Shown here in pieces: positions 16,556 to 26,047 of a stretch of DNA of 64,000 nt. The first letter of the stretch is position 1. Each line of letters begins with the position of its first letter. This DNA is from Acetobacter suratthaniensis (GTDB taxonomy: Bacteria > Pseudomonadota > Alphaproteobacteria > Acetobacterales > Acetobacteraceae): assembly GCF_017377745.1 (NCBI RefSeq), contig NZ_JAFVMG010000001.1:372001-436000 (forward strand), written 5' to 3'. The notes under the pieces were generated by a model that made no database searches, was not told where the DNA came from, and saw nothing but the letters and a program-made list of their open reading frames with translations. Both the position numbers and the translations under genes were made by a program.

Positions 16556-18098
16556 GTATGAAGTCTGGCAGGAAGGGGTTGTCCGTCTGCATGGAGCCTT
16601 TGCTGGGCAGGGAGGTTGCATTCCAACCGCCACCCAGCGCTTCAACCAGACTGACGGAATCCACCATACGGCTTTGCTGGATCTGGAGGGCGGTTTCGGC
16701 GTTGGACAGGGCCGTGACTTCTGCGGTGATCACCGTTGTATAAATCTGGGTACCGGCCAGATACTGATTGAAGGAAATACTGGCGGCTTTGTTGGCTGCA
16801 CTGAGTGCTATATCCTGCTGCGAGGCCTGATCGGCCAGAATACGCAGGTTGGAAAGCTGATCTTCCACGTTCTGCAGGGCGGTTAGCACGGTCTGGCGGT
16901 AGATGGCGGTATAGTAATCGTAATTGGTGTTGGCCTCACGCACGGCGGCGGTGCGGGCCCCTCCTTCAAATAGGGTTTCCGTGGCCGAAGCGCCGAGTGA
17001 CCAGATACGATTGACAACCTGCACCAGCGTGCCCACGGGGTCGCCGCTGTAAGAGTAGGATGCGGTCAGTTTCACATCGGGATAGAAGGCGGCCAGCGCT
17101 ACCCCGATCTGGGCATTGTATTCTTCCATCCGGCGTTCGGCTGCGGCGATGTCTGGCCGCCTTTGTAGCAGGGATGCGGGAACATTGACCGGAATGGCCG
17201 GGATGGTGCGGGGCAGGGCGCCCCGGGGGATGGATAGATCCGCCGGGGGCTTGCCGATCAGAATGGCGATGGCATGTTCGTACTGCGCACGGTTGATGCC
17301 TGTGGCAATGGCCTGAGCGCGGGTTTGCTCAAGCTGGGTTTTCGCCTGCATCAGGCTGGTGGGGTCGGCGGTGCCTGCATCGTACTGATTTTTGGTAATC
17401 TGGTAGGAACGTTCGTAAAAAGCCACGTTGCGTTCAAGCAGATCGTACAGGCTATCCTGATAGCGCAGGTTGAAATAGGCGGTTGCAAGCTGTGCCTGAT
17501 AGGACAGGGCGGCATTGGCCAGATCAGCGGCGGAGGCCTGCGCTTCTGTCACCTGTGCCTGAATCTGTCGGCGGATCTTGCCCCACAGATCAAGATCCCA
17601 CGAGGCGCTCAGGCCCATGGCGTAGGTGTTTTCGGTGTTGTTGGTTACGCCACTACCGCTGCTGCCGCTCTGGCCGTAATTGATGATTGTGCCAGATGAG
17701 CGCGAGCCAACCCCCGAACTCTGGCGGTTGAAAGAGAGCGAGCCATTCAGCGTTGGAAAGAGCTGGGCGCGAATGGCGTTGATGGTCGCCCGCGCATTGC
17801 GGTAGCGGGCTTCGTATTCACGCACGGTCTGGTTGTTGAGGGCAACCTGTTCTTCAAGCTGGTTCAGCAGCGGGTCGTTGTAGATTTCCCACCATTTGCC
17901 TTTGGGGAGTTCGGCCAGATGGGGCTGGGCATAATCCCAGCCAGGGGCCGGGCGCAGTTCCTTGAAGGCAGGAGAGATGATGGCGGCGGGCCGTTTGTAG
18001 TCCGGCCCGACCATGCACCCCGTGGCCACCAGCGGTATCAGCAGGGGGGCAAGGCGCGTGAGTGCAGTGGATGAGAGACGGGAAAAAGGCTTGACCAT
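16539..18098 (-). CDS. Outer membrane efflux lipoprotein, NodT/OprM family
   Basis: A 519-residue TolC-like channel. The signal peptide ends in a lipobox (LVATGC, Cys28), so the mature protein is a lipoprotein. Two OEP repeats follow, with the conserved GPDYKRP start, WWEIYNDPLLNQLEEQVALNN, LDLWGKIRRQI and RRPDIAAAERRMEEYNAQIG. It would form the outer membrane exit duct for the two RND pumps encoded upstream, whose last gene ends on its first base (TGATG), indicating coupled translation. Long helical stretches rich in Q and A are the periplasmic barrel. Confidence 0.94.
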   Translation of the reverse strand: MVKPFSRLSSTALTRLAPLLIPLVATGCMVGPDYKRPAAIISPAFKELRPAPGWDYAQPHLAELPKGKWWEIYNDPLLNQLEEQVALNNQTVREYEARYRNARATINAIRAQLFPTLNGSLSFNRQSSGVGSRSSGTIINYGQSGSSGSGVTNNTENTYAMGLSASWDLDLWGKIRRQIQAQVTEAQASAADLANAALSYQAQLATAYFNLRYQDSLYDLLERNVAFYERSYQITKNQYDAGTADPTSLMQAKTQLEQTRAQAIATGINRAQYEHAIAILIGKPPADLSIPRGALPRTIPAIPVNVPASLLQRRPDIAAAERRMEEYNAQIGVALAAFYPDVKLTASYSYSGDPVGTLVQVVNRIWSLGASATETLFEGGARTAAVREANTNYDYYTAIYRQTVLTALQNVEDQLSNLRILADQASQQDIALSAANKAASISFNQYLAGTQIYTTVITAEVTALSNAETALQIQQSRMVDSVSLVEALGGGWNATSLPSKGSMQTDNPFLPDFIQKDRN

Positions 18099-21000
18099 CA
18101 GCGAACCTGTTTGGCGGTGCGGTGGAAACGGGAATGGAGCCGGGCCTGCATGTTCTGGATACGCAGGCGCAGCCCGTCGAAAGCAAGGTAGATAACGGGC
18201 GTAGTGTACAGCGTCATGGCCTGACTGACGATAAGCCCGCCCACAATGGCGATACCAAGCGGGCGGCGCAGTTCTGAGCCATAACCATTGGCAATGATCA
18301 GGGGGGCCGCACCCAGAGCGGCTGCGGCCGATGTCATCATAATGGGGCGAAAGCGCAGCAGGCAGGCAGTGCGGATGGCCTCAAGAGGGGAAAGCCCCTG
18401 TTCGCGCTCAGCCATGATGGCAAAATCGACCAGCATGATGGCGTTTTTCTTGACGATACCGATCAGCAGGATCACCCCGATCAGCGCGATGAGGGAAAAC
18501 TCTTCCCCCGCCAGTTGCAGCGCCAGCAGCGCGCCCACACCGGCGGAAGGCAGGGTGGAGAGAATGGTGAGCGGGTGGATATAGCTCTCATACAGAATAC
18601 CCAGCGTGACATAGACCGCAACCAGAGCCGCCAGTATCAGCAGCGGCTCGTTATTGACCGCCTTCTGGAACTGCGCGGCATTGCCAGCAAAGCGCCCGTG
18701 AATGGTTTCGGGCATGTGCAGGGCCAGCCGTGTGGCATCAATGATCTGGGTTGCCTCACCCAGAGAGACACCTTTGGCAAGGTTGAAGGAAAGGGTACTG
18801 GCCACCACAAGCCCCTGATGGTTGACAGCCAGTGCGGTCTGCCCCGGCACAAGGGTGGAAACCAGCGTCAGTGGCACCATGGCTTCGGATGAGGTGCTGA
18901 CGGCCGATCCGTTCGAGGCCCCATTGCCTCCTGCCAGCGTATTGGCAATCTGGTTGCGGAAGGAGAGCGCACTCATGCTTGTGGCCTGTGTGCTGGCGCT
19001 GTCCCGCACGCGGATGGTGTTCGAGCTTGTGCCCCCACCAGCCGAGCCACCCGCAACGCTGACCCACACCTGCATCAGACTGTTGGGGGTAGACCACTGG
19101 GCGGGGTCAGCCTCCATGATGATGCGATACTGGTTGAGCCGGTTATAAATGACGGAGGCCGCACGCTGGCCGAAGGCGTCAAACAGCGTGTTGGAGATAA
19201 GCTGTGGCGTGATGCTGACACGCGCTGCCGTATCACGATCTATTTTGGTGGCGATGGCGGCGCCGCCCACCTGTATATCGGAGGAAAGGCTGGTCAGTTG
19301 TGGGTGAGTGCGCAGCGCGGCCAGCAGCTTGTTGCTCCATTCATAGAGCGATGAGGCATCGTCGCTTTCCAGTGTGTACTGGTAGGCGGCGTTACTCTCA
19401 CGAGCGCCGGTACGGACCGCGCCGGGCTGGATCAGGAAAAAATCGGCCCCAATAACATGCCGCAGCTTGCGGTTTACCCGCGCGATCAGGTCTGTAGGCG
19501 TGTCGGTGCGCTCCGACTTGTCTTTGAGTTCAAGAAACAGGTTGGCCTGATTGGCCGTGCCGCGCCCGCCAATAAAGGAGGAGACGCCCGATACATCCCG
19601 GTCATGCAGCAGGATATTCTGTACATAGGCCAGTTTCTGGGTGAGCGCGGTAAAGGAAATGGACTGGTCGGCCTGCAGGTGGCCCATGAGCATGCCTGTA
19701 TCCTCAACGGGAAAGAACCCTTTGGGCATACGGATGAACAGTGCGCCGATCAGCACCAGTGTCAGCGGCAGGCTGCACAGCACCAGCCGGTTGTGACGCA
19801 GCGCAATATCGAGTGTGCGGACATAAAAGCTCTGTGTGGCGACCAGCAGGCTTTCGGTCAGTTTGCCGGGGTGCAGGCGTGCCAGAAGGCTCCAGCGCCC
19901 AGTGCCGGAAAAAGCTGGGGCCGGGCTGGACGGTTTGAGCAGGATGGCGGCCATCATGGGTGTTAGGGTGAGCGAGAGCACCAGTGAAACCATGATGGTG
20001 ATGGCAACGGTCATGGCGAATTCATGGAACAGCCGCCCCGCCAGCCCGCCCATGAGCAGGATGGGCAGAAAAACCGCAATCAGCGAGATGGAAATGGAAA
20101 TGACGGTAAAGGCAACCTCGCTGCTGCCCTGAATGGCGGCCCTGCGTGGCTCCATGCCCTGTTCGATATAGCGGGCGATGTTTTCCGTCACCACAATGGC
20201 ATCGTCCACCACAAAGCCGGTGGAGACCGTCAGCGCCATGAGCGACATATTATCGAGCGAAAAACCCAGCAGCGCCATGAACCCGAACGTGGCGATAATC
20301 GAGGTCGGCACCACTACGGCGGGGATCAGGGTCATGCGGGGTGAGCGCAGGAACAGCAGCACCACCAGAATGACCAGCACCACGGAAATGAACAGGGTTA
20401 GCTGGGTGTCCGCCAGTGCGGCGCGGATGGTCAGGGAACGATCCAGCCCGATATGCAGGTCAACCCCACCGGGCAGGGCCGCCTTGAGCATGGGTAATTG
20501 CGCCTTGATCTGATCGACCGTGTTGATGACGTTGGCCCCCGCCTGCGCGAAAGCGACGGCAATGACGGAAGGCTGGCCGTTGTAATAGCCCGCGTTACGC
20601 AGGTCTTCTACGCTGTCGCGCACATCCGCTACATCCGCCAGCCTTACGGGGCGGTTATTGCGCCAGGCAATAATCAGGTCACGGTAATCTTGTGCTTTGG
20701 TAACCTGATCGTTCGTATCCAGCGTAAAGCGCTGCCCACCCTGATCAATAATACCTTTAGGGGTATGGGCATTGGCCGAGGCCAGAGCCGCGCGTACATC
20801 CTCAAACCCGATACCGTAGTGGAACAGCGGCAGAGGGTTTATTTCCGCCCGGATGGCAGGCATGGCGCTGCCGGTAATATCAACCTGCCCAACCCCCTGA
20901 ATGGAGGACAGGTGCTGCATGAGTACGTTGGTGGCGTAGTCGTAAAGCTGGGCGCGGCTATGGGTGGCGGAGGTCAGGTTCAGGATCAGGATCGGTGCGC

Positions 21001-21406
21001 CGTTGGGGTTGGCCTTGTGGTAGCTGGGGTTCTGCCGCAGGGTAGAGGGCATGTCTGCCCGTGCGGCCTGAAGGGCAGCCTCCACATCCCGTGCAGCGCC
21101 GTTAATATCGCGGTTGAGGGCAAACTGAAGCGTGATCCGCGTGGTGTTCTGAGAGGATTGCGAGGTCATTTCCGTGACATCGGCAATCTGACCCAGCCTG
21201 CGCTCTAGCGGGGCGGCGACGGAACTCGCGATTTCCTCGGGAGAGCCACCAGCCTGCCGCGCCGTAACCTGAATAACCGGCAGGTCCACGTTGGGCAGGT
21301 CGGCTACGGGCAGGGTTCTGTAACCCAGAATGCCGCCCAAAATGGCGGCCACGGCCAAAAGGATGGTGGCAACCGGCCTGTCTATGAAAAACCGGCTGAC
21401 GTTCAC
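18098..21406 (-). CDS. RND efflux pump subunit, MdtC/MuxC-like
   Basis: A 1102-residue RND permease, twelve helices with two large periplasmic loops. It starts MNVSRFFIDRPVATILLAVA. The proton-relay aspartates lie in GFVVDDAIVVTENIARYIE (TM4) and the lysine in LIGIVKKNAIMLVDFAI (TM10). A serine/glycine-rich insertion (SVAGGSAGGGTSSNT and NGASNGSAVSTSSE, around residues 770-830) makes it longer than the 1025-residue E. coli MdtC. In MdtABC-type systems B and C form a B2C heterotrimer that exports bile salts, novobiocin and similar compounds. It overlaps its partner by four bases. Confidence 0.93.
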   Translation of the reverse strand: MNVSRFFIDRPVATILLAVAAILGGILGYRTLPVADLPNVDLPVIQVTARQAGGSPEEIASSVAAPLERRLGQIADVTEMTSQSSQNTTRITLQFALNRDINGAARDVEAALQAARADMPSTLRQNPSYHKANPNGAPILILNLTSATHSRAQLYDYATNVLMQHLSSIQGVGQVDITGSAMPAIRAEINPLPLFHYGIGFEDVRAALASANAHTPKGIIDQGGQRFTLDTNDQVTKAQDYRDLIIAWRNNRPVRLADVADVRDSVEDLRNAGYYNGQPSVIAVAFAQAGANVINTVDQIKAQLPMLKAALPGGVDLHIGLDRSLTIRAALADTQLTLFISVVLVILVVLLFLRSPRMTLIPAVVVPTSIIATFGFMALLGFSLDNMSLMALTVSTGFVVDDAIVVTENIARYIEQGMEPRRAAIQGSSEVAFTVISISISLIAVFLPILLMGGLAGRLFHEFAMTVAITIMVSLVLSLTLTPMMAAILLKPSSPAPAFSGTGRWSLLARLHPGKLTESLLVATQSFYVRTLDIALRHNRLVLCSLPLTLVLIGALFIRMPKGFFPVEDTGMLMGHLQADQSISFTALTQKLAYVQNILLHDRDVSGVSSFIGGRGTANQANLFLELKDKSERTDTPTDLIARVNRKLRHVIGADFFLIQPGAVRTGARESNAAYQYTLESDDASSLYEWSNKLLAALRTHPQLTSLSSDIQVGGAAIATKIDRDTAARVSITPQLISNTLFDAFGQRAASVIYNRLNQYRIIMEADPAQWSTPNSLMQVWVSVAGGSAGGGTSSNTIRVRDSASTQATSMSALSFRNQIANTLAGGNGASNGSAVSTSSEAMVPLTLVSTLVPGQTALAVNHQGLVVASTLSFNLAKGVSLGEATQIIDATRLALHMPETIHGRFAGNAAQFQKAVNNEPLLILAALVAVYVTLGILYESYIHPLTILSTLPSAGVGALLALQLAGEEFSLIALIGVILLIGIVKKNAIMLVDFAIMAEREQGLSPLEAIRTACLLRFRPIMMTSAAAALGAAPLIIANGYGSELRRPLGIAIVGGLIVSQAMTLYTTPVIYLAFDGLRLRIQNMQARLHSRFHRTAKQVR

Positions 21407-24400
21407 GGATTTACAGGCCCGGAGGCCGTATGAGGCTCAATGGCTGAGGGCGGATTTTTACGTTTTTTCCACCGCTGCGCCCATGTGTCGAGCGTGAGGT
21501 AGATAACCGGCGTGGTAAACAGTGTAAGCAGTTGCGAGAGTGCCAGCCCGCCGATAATGGCCAGACCCAGCGGGTAGCGCAGCTCAGACCCTGTGCCGTG
21601 CGAAATGACCATGGGCACAGCCCCGAGCATGGCGGCCAGCGTGGTCATGAGAATGGGCCTGAAACGCAATGTGGCCGCCGTGCGGATGGATTGAAGGGAG
21701 TCCATCCCGTGTTCGCGCTCCGCCTCCAGCGCGAAGTCGATCATCATGATGGCGTTTTTCTTCACGATGCCAATCAGCAGCACAATGCCGATAATGCCCA
21801 TAATATCCAGACCGGTTCCTGCGATCATGAGGGTCAGCAACGCGCCAATGGCTGCTGATGGCAGGGTGGACAGGATGGTAATGGGGTGGATGAAGCTCTC
21901 GTACAGAATGCCCAGCACGATATAGACGGCAATCAGCGCCGCCGCGACCAGAAACAGTTCGTTACTGAGCGAGCCTTCAAAGGCGGCTGCCGTACCCTGA
22001 AACGATGTCTGGAAGGAGGAGGGGAGGCCAATCTGCTTTTCCACCCGGCGGATGGCCGCCGTGGCATCACCCAGCGCATAGCCGGGCCGCAGGTTGAAGG
22101 AAATCGTAGTGGCCGGGAACTGGCCGAAATGCGTCAGCAGCAGGGGAGCGGTTTCTTCCTTTACGGAGGTTACGCTGGCCAGTGGCACCAGCCCGGCGGT
22201 GGGCTGGCGCGTGGGGCCGGAGGTGCTGCCGCCTGTGTTGCTGCTGATACCGGGCAGGTAAAGCTGGTTGAGCGCATTGATATTGCTCTGAAAGCGCGGG
22301 TCGGCCTCCAGAATGACGCGATACTGGTTGGACTGGGTGTAGATGGTTGAAATCTGCCGCTGGCCAAAGCTGTCATACAGCACGTTATCAACTGTCTGGG
22401 GGGTGATGGAGTAACGCGCCCCGGTTGGCCGGTCGAGTGTCACCCGCGCCACAAGCCCTTCGGCCTGCAGGTCGGAGGTCACGTCGGTCAGGGCCGGTTC
22501 TTTGTGCAGCAGTTCCAGCAGTTTGGGTACCCATATCTTGAACGCGTTGTAGTCCGGGTTTTCGAGCAGGAACTGGTACTGCGTGGCGGTTACGGTCGTA
22601 TCAAGCGAGAGATCCTGCACGGGTTGCAGGTAAAGCCTGATCCCGGTTACCGAGGCGGTTTCCTGCTCCAGCCGCTGGGCGATAAGGGTTGCGGATGTGG
22701 AGCGGCTGTCATGTGGTTTGAGGTTGATCAGGAAGCGGCCCTGATTAAGCGTGGCGTTCTGCCCGTCTACCCCCACAAAGGAGGAGAGTGAGAGCACATC
22801 CGGGTCGCGCAGCAGCACTTTGGCCAGTTCCTGCTGGTGTGCTTTCATATTGTCGAAAGAAATGTTCTGCGCGGCTACGGAAATACCCTGCAGCACTCCG
22901 GTGTCCTGTACGGGAAAGAACCCTTTGGGGATCATCCAGCCCAGCACGCCTGTCAGCACGAGCGTGCCTGCGGCAACCAGCAGGGTCAGCCGCCGATGCA
23001 CCAGCACCACATCCAGCATCCGGTCATAGGCCGCAATCAGCTTTTCGGTGGCGAGTTCCATACGGGCAGACCACCGGGCGAACAGGCCGGTGGCCTCGGT
23101 GTCGTGCTCGCGTTCTGTCAGGATGCGCGCGCACATCATGGGAACAAGCGTGAGCGAGACAATGGCCGAAATGACAATGGTTGTGGCCAGTGTCAGGGCA
23201 AATTCGTGGAACAGCCGCCCTACGACATCGCTCATGAACAGCAGCGGGATCAGCACCGCTATGAGCGAGATGGTGAGCGAGATAATGGTAAAGCCGATTT
23301 CGCCTGCCCCTTTGAGGGAGGCGGTCATGCGGTCTTCACCCGCTTCGATATAGCGCGAGATATTCTCGATCATGACAATGGCATCGTCCACAACGAAGCC
23401 GGTCGCGATGGTGAGCGCCATCAGCGAGAGATTGTCGAGCGAGAAGTCCAGCAGATACATGATTGCCAGCGTGCCGATAATGGACAACGGCACCGACAGG
23501 CTGGGAATGATGGTGGCGGGAATATTGCGCAGGAATACGAAAATAACCGCAACCACCAGCACAAGGGCTAAAAACAGCTCGAACTGAACATCAGCTACGG
23601 AAGCGCGGATGGTCGTGGTGCGGTCTGTCAGTGGTATGATGTCGATCCCCGGCGGCAGGGTCTGGCGCAGGGTGGGCAGGGCGGCCTTGATATTGTCCAC
23701 CACAGCAATCACGTTGGCACCCGGCTGGCGCTGGACATTCATGATCAGTGCGGGGGTCAGGTTCGACCATGCGGCAAGCTGGGTGTTTTCCGCCCCGATA
23801 ATGACCTGCGCCACATCCCGCACGCGTACCGGCCCGCTGTTCTGGTAGGCGATGACCTGATTGAGCAGCATGTCCGTGTTGGTAATCTGCCCGTCTACGC
23901 GCAGGGTTGCCGCCCGGTGCGCCCCATCGAATGTGCCGGTGGGGGAGTTTACGTTCACATTGCCAATGGTGGTGCGCAGGGTGTCGAGGTCTATGCCATA
24001 GGAGGTCAGCTTGGGAATGTTGACCTGAACCCGAATGGCCTTGCGGTTGCCGCCTGAAAGCGTGACAAGCCCTACGCCTGAAATCTGGCTGATTTTCTGG
24101 GCAAGCCGTGTGTCCACATAGTCTTCCACCTCGGGCAGGGGGATGGTGGATGAGCTGATGCCCAGCGTCAGTACGGGCGTATCCGCCGGGTTGACCTTGG
24201 CATAAACCGGCGGGGCGGGCAGGTCGGTTGGCAGCAGCGAGTTGGCCTGATTGATGGCGGCCTGTACTTCCTGCTCCGCCACATCCATGGACATGGACAG
24301 GTCAAACCGCAGGGTAATGACCGAAGCCCCGCCCGATGAGCGCGATGTCATCTGATCCAGTCCCGGCATCTGCCCGAACTGGGTTTCGAGCGGCGCGGTA

Positions 24401-24588
24401 ATGGAGGTTTCCATCACATCCGGCCCGGCGCCGGGGTAGAAGGTCTCAACCGTTATGGTGGGGTAATCGACCTGTGGCAGGGCTGATATGGGCAGGAAAT
24501 GGTAGCCCAGCAATCCGGCCAGAAAAATGGCCAGCATCAGCAGCGTGGTAGCGACTGGCCTGCGGATGAAAAGGGCCGAAGGGTTCAC
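21403..24588 (-). CDS. RND efflux pump subunit, MdtB/MuxB-like
   Basis: A 1061-residue RND permease starting MNPSALFIRRPVATTLLMLA. Relay residues are in GFVVDDAIVMIENISRYIE (TM4) and LIGIVKKNAIMMIDFALE (TM10), so this copy also looks proton-translocating. Family length is about 1040. Short insertions include a threonine/serine-rich loop (SSNTGGSTSGPTRQPTAG) in the second periplasmic domain. It lies between the adaptor gene and the second pump subunit with ATGA overlaps on both sides, which is the mdtABC arrangement and predicts a hetero-oligomeric pump. Confidence 0.93.
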   Translation of the reverse strand: MNPSALFIRRPVATTLLMLAIFLAGLLGYHFLPISALPQVDYPTITVETFYPGAGPDVMETSITAPLETQFGQMPGLDQMTSRSSGGASVITLRFDLSMSMDVAEQEVQAAINQANSLLPTDLPAPPVYAKVNPADTPVLTLGISSSTIPLPEVEDYVDTRLAQKISQISGVGLVTLSGGNRKAIRVQVNIPKLTSYGIDLDTLRTTIGNVNVNSPTGTFDGAHRAATLRVDGQITNTDMLLNQVIAYQNSGPVRVRDVAQVIIGAENTQLAAWSNLTPALIMNVQRQPGANVIAVVDNIKAALPTLRQTLPPGIDIIPLTDRTTTIRASVADVQFELFLALVLVVAVIFVFLRNIPATIIPSLSVPLSIIGTLAIMYLLDFSLDNLSLMALTIATGFVVDDAIVMIENISRYIEAGEDRMTASLKGAGEIGFTIISLTISLIAVLIPLLFMSDVVGRLFHEFALTLATTIVISAIVSLTLVPMMCARILTEREHDTEATGLFARWSARMELATEKLIAAYDRMLDVVLVHRRLTLLVAAGTLVLTGVLGWMIPKGFFPVQDTGVLQGISVAAQNISFDNMKAHQQELAKVLLRDPDVLSLSSFVGVDGQNATLNQGRFLINLKPHDSRSTSATLIAQRLEQETASVTGIRLYLQPVQDLSLDTTVTATQYQFLLENPDYNAFKIWVPKLLELLHKEPALTDVTSDLQAEGLVARVTLDRPTGARYSITPQTVDNVLYDSFGQRQISTIYTQSNQYRVILEADPRFQSNINALNQLYLPGISSNTGGSTSGPTRQPTAGLVPLASVTSVKEETAPLLLTHFGQFPATTISFNLRPGYALGDATAAIRRVEKQIGLPSSFQTSFQGTAAAFEGSLSNELFLVAAALIAVYIVLGILYESFIHPITILSTLPSAAIGALLTLMIAGTGLDIMGIIGIVLLIGIVKKNAIMMIDFALEAEREHGMDSLQSIRTAATLRFRPILMTTLAAMLGAVPMVISHGTGSELRYPLGLAIIGGLALSQLLTLFTTPVIYLTLDTWAQRWKKRKNPPSAIEPHTASGPVNP

Positions 24589-25820
24589 GGCGAGGCACCG
24601 CTGGTGGCAGCAGCGGGAATGGAAACGGCCATGCCTTCACGCAGGTGGTCTGTGCCATCGGTCACAACTCTGTCGCCTGCGGTCAGGCCGGTTGTTACCA
24701 CGGTGTTGGTGCCGTCTGAAATGCCGGTGGTTACGGGTTTGACCGTTACGGTATCGTCGGCTTTCACGACATAAACGAACAGGCCGGAAGGCCCGGTCTG
24801 TATGGCCGTGGCGGGCAGCAGCAACACGTTGTCGAGCGTGCGCACCAGCAGGCGGGCATTGACGAACTGGTTGGGAAAGAGGTGCTCATCCTCATTGGTG
24901 AAGATGGCGCGCAGGCGCACTGTACCTGTGGCGGTGTCAATCTCGCTGTCCAGCGCGCTGACTGTGCCATCCGCGATCTTGCTCGTATTGGTGCTGTTCC
25001 ATGCTTCGACAGACAGCGTCTTGTGGGCCCGCAGTTCGTCTTCCACCTGCGGGAGTTGATCCTGTGGCAGGGTGAAAATGACCGAGATCGGCTGCATCTG
25101 CGTCAGCACGGCCAATCCGCCGGACTGGCCTGCCGCGACATAATTGCCCCGGTCAACGGCGCGGATACCGATACGCCCGTCAACCGGCGCGGTAATATGG
25201 CAGTAGATGAGCTGGAGCTTTTCGTTATCCACCTGCGCCTGATCGGATTTGACGGTGCCTTCAAGCTGCTTGACCATGAACTGCTGGTCACGCGCGGTCT
25301 TGGCGTCGATACTGTCCTGGCGGATCAGCTTCTGGTAGCGCGCATTGTCCACGCGGGCCTGATCAAGCTGGGCCTGATCGCGTTCAAGCTGGCCCTCGTA
25401 CTGCTCAAGCAGCACCTGATAGGGGCGGGGGTCTATGATGGCCAGAAGGTCGCCCTTATGGACATGCTGTCCTTCCTTGAACAGCACATCCATCAGGTAG
25501 CCTTCTACACGGGTCTGCACGGTTACGTTGGTAATGGGAATGACCGTGCCGAGTTCAGTCAGCACAACAGGCATGGCACCGGCTTTGACGGTCTGCACCG
25601 CAACGGGCTGTTTTTCTGCATTGGCGGCGCTGCCGTGGTGGCTGGTATGGCCGCTGTTATCGCCACTATGGGGGCGCAGGAAAGCAAAGCCCAGTATGCC
25701 AGCCGCAGCAACGCCGAGGCCAATCAGCACCAGCCGCCGCCTGCGTGAAGGCGTGCGGGATGGGGGGAGGGCCTGCGTGGAAGAGGAGGGCGTGGAAGGT
25801 GCCGTGTTGTGTTCGTCCAT
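24585..25820 (-). CDS. RND efflux membrane fusion protein, MdtA-like
   Basis: A 411-residue adaptor. A proline/serine-rich cytosolic start is followed by one signal-anchor helix (residues about 29-48, RLVLIGLGVAAAGILGFAFL). Then come the barrel-sandwich/lipoyl half (TRVEGYLMDVLFKEGQHVHKGDLLAIIDPRPYQ, seen as GYLMDVLFKEGQ), a coiled-coil hairpin rich in Q, L and D, and the beta-barrel and proximal domains. It joins the RND pump to the outer membrane channel. It is first in the operon; the 227-base gap upstream must hold the promoter. Confidence 0.94.
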   Translation of the reverse strand: MDEHNTAPSTPSSSTQALPPSRTPSRRRRLVLIGLGVAAAGILGFAFLRPHSGDNSGHTSHHGSAANAEKQPVAVQTVKAGAMPVVLTELGTVIPITNVTVQTRVEGYLMDVLFKEGQHVHKGDLLAIIDPRPYQVLLEQYEGQLERDQAQLDQARVDNARYQKLIRQDSIDAKTARDQQFMVKQLEGTVKSDQAQVDNEKLQLIYCHITAPVDGRIGIRAVDRGNYVAAGQSGGLAVLTQMQPISVIFTLPQDQLPQVEDELRAHKTLSVEAWNSTNTSKIADGTVSALDSEIDTATGTVRLRAIFTNEDEHLFPNQFVNARLLVRTLDNVLLLPATAIQTGPSGLFVYVVKADDTVTVKPVTTGISDGTNTVVTTGLTAGDRVVTDGTDHLREGMAVSIPAAATSGASP

Positions 25821-26047
25821 GAGGCGCGCTGCTCGTTTTTGACCGGGGTTGTGGAAGGCTGACAGAAATACAGAAATAAAATGGGGCGAACCGTGTGTCT
25901 CTAGGAGGGCAAGGTCTGTTGCTGGCGGACTGTATTGTACGTCTTGTGGCGAAATTGGGGCACGCTGGTTTGCAGTGCCTCGGGAGTGCCCGCCGGGGGT
26001 ATTGTGGCGGGCTCCGTTGTGTCTGTCCAGCGTGCGGTATGTTCAGA
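25821..26047. other. Intergenic region upstream of the RND operon
   Basis: This 227-base gap separates the MFS stop from the RND adaptor start, both on the minus strand. It contains an inverted repeat GCCCGCC (25988-25994) / GGCGGGC (26006-26012) without a T-run on either strand, and an AT-richer patch (25863-25880) that could hold the minus-strand -10 region. No convincing -35/-10 pair or known operator was found, and no coding capacity is apparent. Confidence 0.4.

Noticed and set aside
20498-21208. Plus-strand open frame of 236 codons opposite the MdtC-like gene
   Set aside because: Antisense shadow; overlaps conserved RND pump sequence.
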